DNA of 60,000 nucleotides from Symsagittifera roscoffensis (GCF_963678635.1 NC_087068.1:20070914-20130913), one strand, 5' to 3'. Numbered from the stretch's first letter, positions 12,041 through 24,626 are shown. Numbers and translations are program-made. Notes: generated by a model not told the origin, from the sequence alone.

Positions 12041-13660
12041 GTGGCGAAACTACTTCTCAAATCTTTTAAATGAAGCAATTCCATTTGAAGCTTATGATAT
12101 CTCCCCAGTTGCAGGCCCATTGGAGGGATTTATTATCCAGGAATAGGCACTTGCACTGAGAGTGATGAAAAATAAGAAAAGCCCATTACCAACAGGGCTA
12201 AATTCGGACATGATAAAGTTTGCCAGGCATTGTGGACTTGCTGGACTTTCACAGTCCTTTAGGAAGTGGTGGACTCCGGTCTTATGTCCTCCGACTGGAG
12301 CGAAAGTGAAAATCTTGCTTTATACAAAGGAAAAAGCGATCCGTTTGAGTGTGGACTCTAGAGAGGCACCTGATTACTGAAACACGCATCTGAAATTTTT
12401 GAAAAGTACTGGAATAATGTTTGAGACAATTGATTTAAATAGTTGACATGCAATTTGGCTTTATAGGTGGTAGATCAACTACCGATGCCGTTTTTCTTAT
12501 TAGAAGATTGAGGGAACTATTTCTGGAAAAGAAAAACTGGTTTCCAGGTATTTGTTGATCTCAAAAAAGCCTTGGACCGTGTTCCCAGGGAACTGCTCAC
12601 TTGGGCTCTGATGCAACAGATTTCCCGTAAATGTGGTACAACGAATAATGTGTATGTAAACTGAGTCGAAACCCAGAGTTCACCGGCCCCAAGGCTGCAG
12701 TGATTGTTTTAAAATTAAAGTAGGCGCGCAACAACGATCGGCGCTTAGCTCATTGCTATTTATATTAGTATTGGAAGAGGTTGCGAGAAACTGTCGTTCC
12801 ACGGTACCAATGGATATTCTATGTACAGGTTAGAATACGCGGTTTAGAAGTCAAATTGGATGAGACAGAGCATTTGATTTCAGGCCAAAAGTGTATTCCT
12901 AAAAAACCGAAAAATATCCCTGCGCTTGTTGTTTAAAGGGAGTCGGCGCCAATTCAATACATTGAATTTCTTGTAATCAATCGGTGGATAAAAATGCAGT
13001 GGTCTAAGAAAAATTCTAAAGATAGTACTTATTATGTCCGTCCAAGATGCAATAATGCTTCCAATTATCGCTCAAATCAGCTTGCTACTCTACGGTTAAG
13101 TCAATCTGAAGCCCTAGGTTTTGTCAAAGAGGTCTGTTACCGGGTTTTCGGTGAAAGCATTGGTCTGAGTGCCAGCTCTGTACGAGTTGGCGGTAAATTT
13201 CACCTCTGATGCTGAAAAAAGATATTGACTTGATTAGAAGTGGTGATATCTACGGAGTTTTTCTCCGGCCAGTTCTGATGTACTGCTCTGAAGCCTGGGC
13301 GCCGACCAAAGCAATATCCAGCTCTGTTGAGAGTGCTGACATGGAAGCTCTGCGTAGGATGACTTGAGTCTCTTATAAAGACAGTTACTTACGAAGCAGT
13401 AATTAAAATGACAGTCTTGTTGATCTGGTTAAGCTTTAAGTGCGGTCATGGCTACGATGTTTTGATCATGTTTACCAAAGAGAAAATGACCATGCGCTTA
13501 CATCATGAGACCGTGTTTCAGTTTCAGGTAGAAACCAGCAGGAAGACCTAAAAAACGCTTGACTGACTGTATTAAAAAAAACGCTTGATCGACTGTATTA
13601 AACGCGACCTGAATACTTTAAGCCTCAAACCCACAAACTGCCTCGGTTTAATGGCATGGA
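12041..13660 (+). pseudogene. LINE (non-LTR) reverse transcriptase relic
   Basis: Plus-strand fragments in several frames carry the usual order of a LINE reverse transcriptase: a 'NKKSPLPTGLNSDMIK' block at ~12168 (fingers motif N-K-A-P-G-x-D-x-L), a QFGFIGGRSTTDAVF block at ~12451, a VFVDLKKALDRVPRELL block at ~12551 (catalytic motif A aspartate), a WAPT...SVESADMEALRRM block at ~13290, and the C-terminal basic tail (LTDCIKRDL) at ~13560-13620. The motif C F/Y-x-D-D box was not found intact. Multiple frameshifts and stops show an old dead insertion. The arrangement resembles the RTE/craniata-type LINEs with the 'EAW.PT' box, but the clade is uncertain. No endonuclease domain was seen 5' of it, so the copy is 5'-truncated. 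Confidence 0.75.
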
Positions 13661-13839
13661 AAAACGTATCTTCCATGAAATAGCAATCCAGATATATCAT
13701 TGCTTAGGCACTTTTCGGATGTCCAAGCCCACCACAATCAAAAAATGGACAGCAAACGCATTAGTAGTAGTAGTATATTTTTTTTGGCAGAAAACGTTAA
13801 GTTTGTTGCGACTCAAGGTTACTTTTTTGCAGTTTGAAT

Positions 13840-14170
13840 CTTGATTTTTTTTCCAGTTCAGTTCATTTCCGTTGAAACCCCTATCGAACAGTGAAAGTGG
13901 AAAGGTCACGAAAAACGTTATCGACTTCTAGTTTCGAAAGTGGAATTCAGTTATCGAATTTTTCAGCGGAAAAAAAGTTAACCATTTATATCTAGCTTTC
14001 TCAAAATGGGTCGGTTCGATAAAAAAAAAGTGTCAATCAAAAATTGTTCAAGAATTTCAAAGAGCTTTGAAAAATAGTTTTCTTTGAATTTCGAAAATTT
14101 AGATATTTTGAAAAGACGACAGTTTTTTTTCCGTTTACTTGCTCTCTTTGACTCTTTTCAATGTTTGTCG
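13840..14170 (+). repeat. Copy of dispersed intronic repeat family A
   Basis: It contains CTATCGAACAGTGAAAGTGG, the following GGTCACGAAAAACGTTATCG, and the 3' part with GGCTATGTTTTTCTGA. It lies just upstream of a coding exon, in the same orientation as the other copies. Confidence 0.7.
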
Positions 14171-14357
14171 GCTATGTTTTTCTGAACAGCAATCGATTAG
14201 TTTTGTTCGACATTTATTTGAAAGAAAATCAACAAATTATTGTTTGCAATGACTTCTCGGAACTTTGTGCTAATTGAAGAGTGACTGGCCTGTTTTTATC
14301 GCTAATGAATTTGAAGATGCAATTATTTGTTGAACTATTGTGATCATGCTATTTTAG

Positions 14358-15312
14358 AACTCGAGTGAAATCGACTTCATCAAAAATTCCTTGTCAACCT
14401 ATCGTTCTGAAAACTGCAACCTTCTTTTGCAAATTGAGAAACTGAGACTGGAAAATGAAGAAATGCGAAGCAGTTTGATTTCTTGGCCTAAAATTGAATT
14501 CCATAAAAACGTATCTTCAGCTGCCAACGAATATACTTTGGATGTCGACGTTAGATTTCACCTACGTTCTCTTTTCGACTGGAGCAATTTCGGAGTTATG
14601 TTTTCGGATATTACAGGACATCTAACTGTAATCGAAGTGAAAGCAGATTCTAATTTCAAATCTGTACTCAAGCCCAAAATGAAGCTTCGAGTTATAGATC
14701 ACGTGCCTGTTACTTCGTTACCTGAAATGCGGTCCAAAATATCTAGGCGTGTGAAGTCGATTCATTTTTTGTTTTCGGCTAAATGTGAAATAATTAAAAC
14801 TGATAAGTGTACTCAAACAGAAGAAAGCGCAATTTTAAGACAGCTGAACACCTTACGTACAAGTAGTTGCTTTGAACCTCAAGCAAATTATATTGAAAGT
14901 TCTCCGTTCACTAGAAATTCGACGCTACGTTCTCCTCTTGTCAGGAATTCGAACGACAACTTAACTCGACGTCGGGCCAGTGCAGCAGCAGGACTCTCAG
15001 AGCTCCATCGTCGTCGGCATAGATCATATTCACCCTCAATAGATCTGAATTGGATGACAAACGCGGCAAATCCGTTCATGAGTTCGCCGAGTTTTGCCAC
15101 CGAGAGCCGAAGAAATCGCACTCTTCCGAGGAACCGCACAGAATTAGACTGGTTCTCGAAGCGTCGATCGGAGAATCTCAGAGGAGTTGACGAGGTTGTG
15201 ATGGACCTCGAGGAGCCATTTACTCATGGGACTGTGAGCGAGGAGAATTCGGACCGTTTATTCGAGGATGCATTGTTAGAAACGGATGAACAGAACAACA
15301 CGCATTTGACAG
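14358..15312 (+). CDS. DLG5-like scaffold gene, exon 2 (coiled coil, divergent PDZ, Ser/Arg linker)
   Basis: This large exon of 318 codons has an ATTTTAG acceptor (AG 14356-14357) and an ACAG|GTAAAA donor, leaving one base (phase 1). Codons 1-45 continue the coiled coil (LLLQIEKLRLENEEMRSSL). Codons ~46-140 have the strand order of a PDZ domain. FGVMF stands in the place of the carboxylate-binding G-L-G-F loop, LTVIEVKADS follows, and the late strand reads LKPKMKLRVIDHVPV. The loop is poorly conserved, so ligand binding is doubtful. Codons ~170-310 form a Ser/Arg-rich linker with probable phosphorylation sites (LTRRRASAAAG, HRRRHRSYSPS) and an acidic end. The reading frame has no ATG needed at the start; the ATG at 14391 is internal. 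Identity as the first PDZ region of a DLG5 protein is inferred from gene order with the clearer exons at 38970 and 39848. Confidence 0.7.
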
Positions 15313-16798
15313 GTAAAAATTAAAAAATTCAATTTTACAATTTTAAGATTATTTTGTCAGCTCTGCATTTGAAAGTACGCTTAGAATAGTTTTTGTAATG
15401 GTAAGTGTTTATTGATTTTTTTTCAGGAAAAAGTCATTTGTTCACGTCTATTTTTTATTCTGGCTAATTGGCTTTCCAGTTTTTTAAGCTTCATTTTCTA
15501 AAGGGAGCAAATGTTTACTTTTTTACTAACCAAGTTTTTGATAGGAGTGTTGCGAAATTGACAAGCATTAAGGCAATGCAATGTGTTAAAAATTGGAACA
15601 CTTTTTTTCTTTTGGCGATGTGACTTCTGTTTATCTTAAACCTCGCGTTGAAAACTGATTTTCGTTTTGAAGCTAAAATTGACCTCTGAGTTAAAATACT
15701 CGCTCTTCATTTTAAGTCTCAAAAGGGTACTAAAGGTTTATTTAATTATCAGCATAAACTATACCTTATATAATAACAATTGATCTTGGTAGGTTAGGTT
15801 CTTCAAAAACGTGGTAATTTGGTGTGTTTGAAGAAAGTGACGGAATCAGGGTTGTGATCAAAAAGTGTATCTAATTATCTTGTCAATAAATCTCTTGATA
15901 TTATTCATTTTTATCCTAATACCCCCTTCCCCCCTCAAACATTTGAATTTCCACTATTGTAAAAAAATGCATTATATACATTGTTAGGCAAATGGAAAAG
16001 CAATTTTTGACCAATTATTTTTCAAATAAATCAGCAGCGGGCTTAACCGCAGGATTATTAATGCCATTCAAGCGTTTACTTAAACGTTACTGAATTTATT
16101 GTTGTTTTACTTGGCAACTCAGTTTTGCAGAGGTGTCAATTTTTCATTAAAGTTGTTCTTTTCACTTCATTTATTCCAGATTTTTCTCTGAGAAAATAAG
16201 TTTCAATTGTTAAGTGTCAATGAACGTAGTGAAGACGCTTTTATAGGTCGTGATGATTTATTTATTTTTCTTTTCAGGAAAAAATCTTTAAACTTCATCA
16301 TGCTCAAGTATGACTTTTGGCGGTTGAATTTGATTTTTTTTTTTTCATTTCTATTTAATTTCATTTGCTAAAACGAAGACAAACCATGCTCTCCAATGAA
16401 AAAAGCGAGCGGAATTGGTCGAAAAACGTGATAGCTTTGAAAGCGGATGCTAATTTTTTAGGAGAATAAAAAGAAAATTACATACTGATCCAATTTTTTC
16501 TAACTGGACTAATTCGAAAAAAAAATTCATGAAATATTCTTGAAATTTAGAGAATTTCATCATGACATATTTCTTCCTCGAAGATCGAAAATATAATTTG
16601 TTTAGTTCGGTTGTATTTGAGTTCATTGGAAGTTATTCAACTGATTTGTCTTTCGGAAAAACAATATGCAATTTTATACCCCTTAACCCTATTCAGATTT
16701 TGATACCCCTGAACGGAGTATTAATGATTGATGTTTTCAGATCAATTTTGGCGTTCGAAATAAGCATAATAAACAAAAAAATTTAAAAAACGGATGAA
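15313..16798 (+). other. Intron 2, first part, with a diverged family A repeat copy
   Basis: AT-rich intron. At ~16150-16560 there is a diverged copy of family A: TTCAGGAAAAAATC, then the 'TTCATTTGCTAAAA' and 'GAAAAACGTGATAGCTT' blocks and the 'TAACTGGACTAATT' block. The remainder shows no supported feature. Confidence 0.5.
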
Positions 16799-17940
16799 GA
16801 GTTCAAAAGCAAGAAAATAATTTTTCTCTGATCATTATTGGTGAAAATCTGGGCGTTTGAAAGTTGCAAATTTGGTCGTTTGGACAAATTCTTAAAAGCG
16901 CACTTAAATTAGTCTAAGATGCTCAAAGCACAACCACGTATTGTTTACGTGTGCTGACTTATCCCACAAAAAGCTTTCCAAATTGAACTGAGGCAAGCTA
17001 ATTGGTAATGTTAGTTCTCTTTTCGTCTAGAAATTGTAATAATTACTTTGAAATATTGTCTCTTGAGAGAGGAAAAAACGGATCAGCCGTACAATTTTGC
17101 CCCAAATCGATAAGGGGGAGGGGATAAAATACTGGTTTTTCATATATCAACTTTGAGGGCAAACTAAATTGATCTAATTAACCAAAAAATTAATTCAAAT
17201 ATAACTAGAAGAAAATTTTGGTTAATTAGCAGTATAAAATAGGTTTTCCTTTTGAAAGGTTTTCTCAAGCAGTCTATTCTGCGCTTTTATTTGAAGTGTT
17301 TTCAAAAATAATACGTGGCTAATGGGCAGATTCTACGGTAGGTCACTTAGGGGGTGAGGGGAGGTTGTACGGTTGATCTGAAAAAAAACCCAAGCCTTCA
17401 AATTTTTCCAGTTTAAAAAAAATTGCTTAAAACTTTTCGAGGCCAGTTTAAGAGCAATCAGATTATTTACGGCTTTGGCCTGAATTGAGCAGTCTTGTGA
17501 AAATATATGCGTTAAATCTTGCTCTCAAGTTTTGATAGACTCCGGATATTAATACAGATTATTGGTTTGATACCATTTTAAAGATACTGATATTCTTGAA
17601 CACAAAACTAACATATATATTTAAATAATGACTCTTGAGAGAGTACAAAACAAAGCTCAAGTTTTCATTTTATCCCAGTTTTTAGAAAAAATTGCTAAAA
17701 ATTTTTCGAGACCAGTTAAAGAGCAGTCGGATTATTTAGGGCTTTGCCCTGAATCGCGCAGTCTTGTGACAGTATATGCCTTAAATCCAGCTCTCAAGTT
17801 TCGTTAGACTGCGGATATTATTACAGATTATTGGTTTGATACCATTTATAATAGACTGATATTCTTGAACCCAAAACTAAAAAGTAGTTTTCATCTGTGA
17901 TCATTTTTGGAGAGTTCAGGGTTTTGAAAAATGCCAGTTT
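16799..17940 (+). repeat. Duplicated intronic block, copy 1
   Basis: It starts with GAGTTCAAAAGCAAGAAAAT and is repeated at 18588 with the same order of landmarks: GCGCACTTAAATTAGTCTA, CTCAAAGCACAACCACGTAT, AACTTTGAGGGCAAAC and GATTCTACGGTAGGTCACTT. Within copy 1 the segment ~17440-17610 is itself tandemly repeated at ~17690-17880 (landmark TTACAGATTATTGGTTTGAT). No coding content. Confidence 0.75.
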
Positions 17941-18464
17941 GTCGACTTTGGCTTAAGTAATACCTGCTATTCTTCAGTTTTTAACGCGTAGCGTAAGTGG
18001 CGATTCAATCCGGCTCAGAATTAATATATAGTTGAATCGAGAGAAGCTATTTGGTCCTCTTAATGTGTTTCGATTGTTTTTCTTTCAATTGACTGTTTTG
18101 TATGCACAGTGCAATTTCGCGTCTGTGTTGCATTTAAAAAGGTTGCAAGCAAAAAAATATGTTGGTTTTTTTCGAATCGAAAGCCTCAAAGGATGTTCAA
18201 AGAAGTCCAAGAGTGTTCTCATATTAAAGTCCTTTTGTTTTTGATGTGGTTTTTAAAAAACCAAAAAAATATGCCTCAGTGTCGAGGTAAATACGTCTCA
18301 GTTTCTAGTGACACGATGAAATGCTAGCCTCCTAATTATTCTTGTAAAATATCAATATTATATAAGCTATTATAGCACTTGCGAAAGCAAGTGTCTTTTA
18401 ATCGGGAACAAGAGTTTTCCCGTAAAAAAATTTTCAACGTGCTTAATGAATCATTACAACTTCC

Positions 18465-18525
18465 AGGTTCCGTCGCTTTTGGCCGAGAGGTAACGCTGTC
18501 ACCTTTGCATCTTTGACACCTCGTT
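18465..18525 (+). other. tRNA-like A-box fragment
   Basis: The word TTGGCCGAGAGGTAACGC fits an RNA polymerase III A box (TRGCNNAGNGG) and looks like the 5' half of a tRNA. No matching B box is close enough to complete a tRNA. It is probably a SINE or tRNA pseudogene fragment. Confidence 0.35.
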
Positions 18526-18587
18526 TTTTTTTATATGCAAATGATTTTTTTGCTAAAAGTGATTCTCTGGGTTTGATTCTCTGAGTT

Positions 18588-19470
18588 CAAAAGCAAGAAA
18601 ATAATTTTTCTCTGATCATTATTGTTGAACAGCTGGGCGTTTAAAAATTGCAAATTTTGTCATGGGACAAATTCTTAAAAGCGCACTTAAATTAGTCTAT
18701 GATGCTCAAAGCACAACCACGTATTGCTTACACGTGGTGAATTATCCCTCAAAAACCTTTCCCAAGTGAACTGAGGCAAGCTAATTGTAATGTTAGTTCT
18801 CTTTTTGTCTAGGATTGTAATAATTACTTTTAAATACTGTCTCTTGAGAGAGGAAAAACGGATCAGCGGTACAATTTCCCCCCTAATCAATAAAGGTGGG
18901 AACTTTGAGGGCAAACCAAATTGATCTAATTAACCAAAAAATTAATTCAAATAGAACTACAATAAAATTTTGGTTAATTAACAGTATAAAATAGGTTTCC
19001 TTCTGAAAAGTTTTCTCAAGCACTTATTCTGCGCTTTTGTTTGAAATGGTTTCACAATAAATACGTGGCTAAGGGGGAGATTCTACGGTAGGTCACTTAG
19101 GGTGTGGGGTGGAGTATGTATGGTTGATCCGAAAAAAAACAAAGCTCTATCTTTCAATTTTTTCCAGTTTTTTTTTTTTTTAAATTGCTTAAAACTTTTC
19201 AAGGCCAGTTAAAGAGCAGTCGGATTATTTACGGCTTTGCCCTGAATTTAGCAGTCATGTGACAGTATATGCGTTAAATCCAGCACTCAAGTTTTGATAG
19301 ACTCCGGATATTTATACAGATTATTGGTTTGGTACCGTTTAAAAGATACTGATATTCTTGTTTTCATCTGTGATCGTTTTAAGGAGTTCAGGGTTTTGAA
19401 AATTGTTTCAAGTAATACCTGCAATTCTTCAGTGTTTAACGCGTAGCGTAAGTGGCGATTTAGCTTGGCT
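18588..19470 (+). repeat. Duplicated intronic block, copy 2
   Basis: Second copy of the 16799 block, same orientation, with several deletions. It retains the landmark words listed for copy 1, including a single version of the inner segment (TTTACGGCTTTGCCCTGAAT at ~19230). Confidence 0.75.
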
Positions 19471-21195
19471 TGTTTGCCTTAAATTCCTGTTTGATAACAA
19501 ACAGGTTTTGAAATGTATGGTATTGGGTTTTATTTTAATTTTTTAGAAGGGTCTGGAAAATATCTTTTTTGTTTGCAAAAATTATAGTTTTTCTCGAAAA
19601 ATGTTTTAAAGATTTTCAAAAAAAGAGATATCAATGGAAAGACAGCCTGCTCTCTGTGTGCGTCCATACTCCCCTAGTTTCTTTTTTCTTAAGCTCCTTG
19701 TCTAGAGCCTTCGAAAATGTCTGTGGGGGAAATTATTTGACCCATATATTTGATATTTTTTTCGTTTTCTCAAAAACTTCTCTCCAAAATCGGAGATTTT
19801 TGTTTTAATGAATGGAATGGATTTGGCGAGCTCTCCTGCATAAACGGCTAAGCCCAAATTTATTTATACACCCAAATTACTATTTATGGCCCTCGGAATA
19901 GTATTTTTTTTTTTGATTTTTTAGCCATTTTTAAAACCTTTTTGAGTTCCATGTTCGAGATTTTGGGTTCAGTCCAAAGAACGAGTGTCGGGAAGCTTCT
20001 TTAAATGCGGTACAACGACCAAATTTTTTAGCCACATAATTTTATGATTCTAGGAAAAGTGCAAATTTTGATGTATGGTTGTTTTTTGAATTTTTTGGGT
20101 GTAACCGAAACAGCAGGTTGTTGACAGCATACCTTTATATTTAGCTTCGGTCGTATTCTTTCACCAAAAAATCTTGGCCTGCAAACAAGTCATACTTTTG
20201 AATTTTTGACCGTTTTGGAAACCCAGATTTGCGAATCTTCAATTGGGAATCTTCAAATTTTTGAAACTACGCATTTTGTCCCGCATCAGTATAACAAATT
20301 CAAAAAATATCAAATACGTACCTCCAGCTTTAGTTGGGCATTTAGTTGTCTTTCATCGAGACAAACGAAAATTTTGAGTTACCCTGGTTCACATTTTTCG
20401 TTCACACTTTAAAATTTGTTTTGACACGTTTTGGTTACATTTTAAATTTGTTTTCGATTTGTTTTTTTTTTATGTAATTTTGTTGCAATGCCGGTGGTGC
20501 GAAGCTCTGCTTCACCTCGGTGCAACCTCTTGTATTGCTGCTGTTTAATTTCAGACATCTAAACAAAAATAACTGAAAACAAAGAAAAAATACCGTTTTT
20601 GAAAAAATTTAAAAAAAAAATGTTTTATATGTGATCTGCACTTCAATCACTCGTTGGAAGATTCTGAGCAAATTGCTCAACCTCCGACAAATGATTGTCT
20701 TTTCGGTAATTAACTGAAAGTCTCAGCTGGTTGCTCTGTGATGATCGTCACTGTTCTCAAATAAAGTGACCTTTAAACTAAATTTCTCTTTCCATGATTT
20801 TCAGTTGGTTTTAAGGCGGAAAAATGCGTCAACTGAAAGATGTCATTTTTTCAACGGAATTTTTAAATGGGCAAAAAGAATTCTTTGTTCTTTTGAGCAT
20901 GAAAAAAGTTCCATAAGCTTTATCCAGTATCGAGAAACAGCGGTTTGGAAGTTTTGCTTATTGACTCGTTTTTAGGAGCAAAATTTGGATGATTTTGAAT
21001 TTAAGTCAATCGTTCAAAATTTTTGTCTCAAAATCTCAGAAATGTTTTCGCACAGTGGAGATGGTTGGATTATTATGTACCTTACGCACAAATTAGTGAC
21101 TTTTCTTATCAACTGTTTTGAAATTAAGCAAAGCTTTCATTCTCCCATTCATGAATATCATTCATAGTTTTTGAATTGAGCGTTGACCTGTTTAG
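19471..21195 (+). other. Remainder of intron 2, with a small hairpin motif
   Basis: AT-rich and noncoding. It includes one copy of the recurring short hairpin (~20494-20517, GAAGCTCTGCTTC core). The open frames here (19569, 20206, 20766, 20985) are AT-rich, unrelated to each other, and show no domain. Confidence 0.45.
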
Positions 21196-21417
21196 AGATG
21201 CAAGTGATTGAAGATCTGGATTCTTATTTTTCCTCGGGATACGAGGAGAACTCAATAAACCCGGCCGAATCTATGATGACGGAAGAAATCACTCAAACGT
21301 TCAAACTTCCGAATAACACGAACGCAAAACGAGTGTCAGTTTCTCACAAGCATGTGGCATCTGAACCTGTACAGACAACGGAACGTTCGACACACGTTGA
21401 TACATCTTCAGACAGAG
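21196..21417 (+). CDS. DLG5-like scaffold gene, exon 3 (linker)
   Basis: The acceptor is TGTTTAG (AG 21194-21195) and the donor AGAG|GTACAA (GT at 21418). The two bases before the first full codon complete the phase 1 codon left by exon 2, which fixes the acceptor. It gives 74 codons of acidic, Ser/Thr-rich linker (EDLDSYFSSGYEEN...) with no fold that I recognise. It ends in phase 1, matching exon 4. Support comes from phase agreement at both ends and from a non-intron-like base composition. Confidence 0.6.
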
Positions 21418-23534
21418 GTACAATAATTACATTTTCAACTTTTCATTTGTCCCTCAGCTTATAAACTCTCCCATGATGGAAGATTAAAATGCCAGCAAAA
21501 TCTGAAAAAATAATTGCGAAAGTGCTTTAGTATGAAACCTCAATATCTTCCAGGCCCTTCTCACTTGGTCCAGTGGTGAAGCATGCTCTTTCAGGTCATA
21601 AAGTACTAAGTGTGAATTTGAAAAGAAAACTTGAATTGCCGGAATTTCGTTTGGCTGCTCCGGTTTTATCTGTTTTATCGCCGATTTTCTTGTGCTGTGA
21701 GCAGTTTCATTTTAGTCGCAAGTGTTGTCGATTTACTCCTGTTTTTCAGCTTACTAACCCTGATTTGCAATGTAAAAGTTCACAGTTTTAAAACTTATCG
21801 CTCGAAGTTTTTTATGAAAACAAATTTTTATTGCATTTTTTGTTTTCGGCCATTGTGTTTCTACCCACATATTACCGGTCTTGTGGCCGCTTGCTAAATA
21901 CAAAAAGCTTATTTACTGCTGGTGGTTGTGTTTCCCCATTCTTTTTCTGTAATTGAATTTTTAAGTGGAAAAGAACGAGGTGATATTGATTACTTGTTTT
22001 TATTTCAGTGAGATGTCTGAAAATTTCTTTCAAAGTTCACTTCGTTTCCTTTGTTAAATGAAGGCAAACTCCAATATCGAACAGCAAAAGTGGAAGGGTC
22101 ACGAAAAACAGGAATAACTTCTACTTTCAAAAACCACCCTAATTTTTTGATATCTCAAAGGAAACAAATAAGTAACTATTGATCCCGTTTTCTCTAAATG
22201 GGATAATTTTACGAAAAAGTGCAAATCCTTGAAAGTACTTGAAACCCAAAGAGCTGCAACACGATTTATTTTTTCTTCGAACCATTGGTACCTAAGGTGA
22301 CACTAATTTTATCTATTTTTTTAATAGTTCTCCGACATAGTCTTTCATCTCATGTACTCTCCACTAGCGTGCAATGCTATGTATGTGTTGTATCGCTAGT
22401 GTTATGAAACTCCGCTTCATCTCTGTTTTTTTAAAAATTTTTTTCAGGAAAGCTCGTAAAATTGTTCTCGCTGATTTTTTTGAGCCGGTGTTTGTTCATT
22501 GTCAAGTTTAATTATCTGTTTACTTAAACAAGGATAGCCGGTTGCTGTTAAAGTAGCATCGAAAGTTTCTACCACATAAAAAGCTTTGTTTTTTGTTCGT
22601 TCGGCTATGAGCAGATCTGAACGAAAGCGTAAAGAGTAAGTACATTCGTTATAAGAAGAAAACGCATATTTGACATATATTTTAACAAAAAATTAATTTA
22701 AAAAAAAACTTTTGTTTGTTTAAAAAAAACAAAAAAAAATAGTTTTTTTTTTTGTTAATTCAATTTTTTTGCGGGTCTTTTGTTAGGTTTACTTGGTGAG
22801 TATTAAGTCTTTAGGTCTTATTTGCGCATAAAGATACTGCTCGATCGCTCGCTTAGTTCGCTCGAAATTAGACCAAAAATAAAAAATACACGGTTTTTCT
22901 CTACATTGCAAAGTTTTTTCAGAAATGTTTTAATAATTTCGAAATTGCTACTGCGAGGGCTTTAATATCATACAATACTCGGCCCCTTCCGATTAATGGA
23001 AATCAAAAAGTAGAAAAAGCTAAAACACACGGATACAATTTCCTGATTAAAGTGGCAAGTTTTGATCAGTATACTCAAAAATCCATATATTTCTTTGCAA
23101 TGAGTAAGTTTTTAGACTTTTTTGGAGCCTTTAGATCCTGTTTTGACAGGCGTCGTCTTATCTGGGTATAATTTATCAAGCAAGCGTTATCACACTAGAA
23201 TTTAGTTTTTTTTTCGGGTTAGCAACTAGTTTAACATAATCACTTGAATCATTTGATAGCTTGCTTTATTAATAAAGTTAATTCTCGTTAATTTCGTCTC
23301 GCATTGTTTCGGTTGGTTTTATTGGAATAAAATTAGTTTTTTTATGTCGCTTTTAGGGCAAAAATTGATAGCCGTTTAAAAATTGTTTCAATCCGGTTGT
23401 GTTGAACAGCAAGGGTATTGCAATCGGGTACTACGTTTTTTTCGCGTAAATAACCTTGTTCACAGGAATCATCTGGACTCCTGGTGGTACCGTGGTTCAT
23501 AATGATTTGAAGTTTCTTAGTGTCACTTGCACAC

Positions 23535-23625
23535 TTAGCCTAGAGGTAACGGTTACGCCTGGGGAGGCAATGGTCCTGGGTTCTAATCTGACCAGAAGTT
23601 TTTTCAAATGGTAAATATTCCGGTT
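23535..23625 (+). repeat. tRNA-derived SINE-like element
   Basis: TTAGCCTAGAGGTAACG fits the pol III A box. GGTTCTAATCTG, about 45 bases later, approximates the B box (GGTTCGANTCC). Spacing is right for a tRNA-derived promoter, but the flanks do not pair as an acceptor stem. A tRNA-related SINE or a decayed tRNA is more likely than a working tRNA gene. Confidence 0.4.
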
Positions 23626-24099
23626 CAAAAAAATTCGACCTATCATTTGTCTGCTTATGTTTTTTCGGCTTAGTTACCACATCTAAGAATCGTTTTTTTT
23701 TGCTGCCAACAATTTTCAATGTAGTTGCTTTAAGAGTTTTAGTACTTGAAAAGTCCGTCAGAATCGAAATTTGTTTTTCTTACACTGGTTGTAATTTTAC
23801 CAGCTCGGTAAGTGAAAGTTTTATTTTTTCTTCTTTTTTATTGTCTTTTTTATCGGTTTCATTTAATTTTTGTCGACATTTAATTTATATCGACATAGTG
23901 GCCTCCTATTGCTTGCGTCATTTGGAGATTGAAAAAAGTTTTGTGTGCTTGCGTGTGTTCTGAGAGGTGAAAGGGTATAAAATTTTTAAAATAGTTTACG
24001 ATTTTTTTTCGGCGTGAAAGTTTCTGCTCAGATACTGATATTTTCGTCTTTGTTACCGCTTGTTTATTATAAGTTCAAATTCAATCAACCATCCGGCGC

Positions 24100-24330
24100 A
24101 TCTAAGGTAGAGGCAACCCTTCTGCTTGAGGATTGCGATTCGAATCCGGCCGGGACCTTTTTTGAACTAGAGTTTTTGCGCTTTTTTCGGGCTATCGTCC
24201 GTATGCTTATTTTTGTCGGCTTAGTTCCCGTAGCCCGATTTAATTCAAAGTTCAGCCTTCTTCCATGTTGCTGTAACCCCCATGCTTGAGACGGCAAAGC
24301 CCGGGAGTTCGATTCCAGTTGAGACTTCAG
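24100..24330 (+). repeat. Two further tRNA-like (SINE) fragments
   Basis: ATCTAAGGTAGAGGCAACCC followed by GCGATTCGAATCCGGCC (~24098-24152) has the layout of an A box and a good B box. A second B-box-like word, GAGTTCGATTCCAG, occurs at ~24306-24319 after TGAGACGGCAAAGCC. Neither forms a full cloverleaf that I can draw. Confidence 0.35.
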
Positions 24331-24472
24331 AATTATTCCACAGAATTATTTTCTAATGATTCAGCAATGTTTTTGGGCTTTTGTTGCAAATTTTGTTTTG
24401 AGAACACTATTTTTTGAAGTTTTTTTCCGTTTGATTTTAATCATAGTCATTCATATTTGCATCGCTAGTGGT

Positions 24473-24489
24473 GCGAAGCTCTGCTTCGC
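24473..24489 (+). repeat. Short recurring hairpin motif
   Basis: GCGAAGC TCT GCTTCGC is a perfect 7-bp stem with a 3-base loop, preceded by ATCGCTAGTGGT. Related hairpins occur at ~20494, ~22404, 27076-27092 and ~40738. The copy at 27076 has changed the last stem pair on both sides (GCGAAGT/ACTTCGC), so pairing is kept. Confidence 0.6.
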
Positions 24490-24626
24490 CTCTGGATCAT
24501 AGTTTAGAATTGAATTGATCCGGCTCAGAAATTATCTTTCTGAGCCTGAAGAGGTTTCAAAGTTTCTCTTTAATTTTTTTTGCGAAGTGCTATTTCGGCT
24601 CCGGCTCAATCCTTGTGTATCATCAG

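Larger units (their letters stand above)
21418..24626 (+). other. Intron 3 with a family A copy, SINE-like elements and hairpin motifs
   Basis: It holds a family A copy (~22010-22310, CAATATCGAACAGCAAAAGT), short hairpin motifs (~22403-22420 and 24473-24489), and three pol III-like stretches described separately. The plus-strand open frames between 21573 and 24289 have AT-rich, hydrophobic translations typical of chance frames and are not called as genes. Confidence 0.5.
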
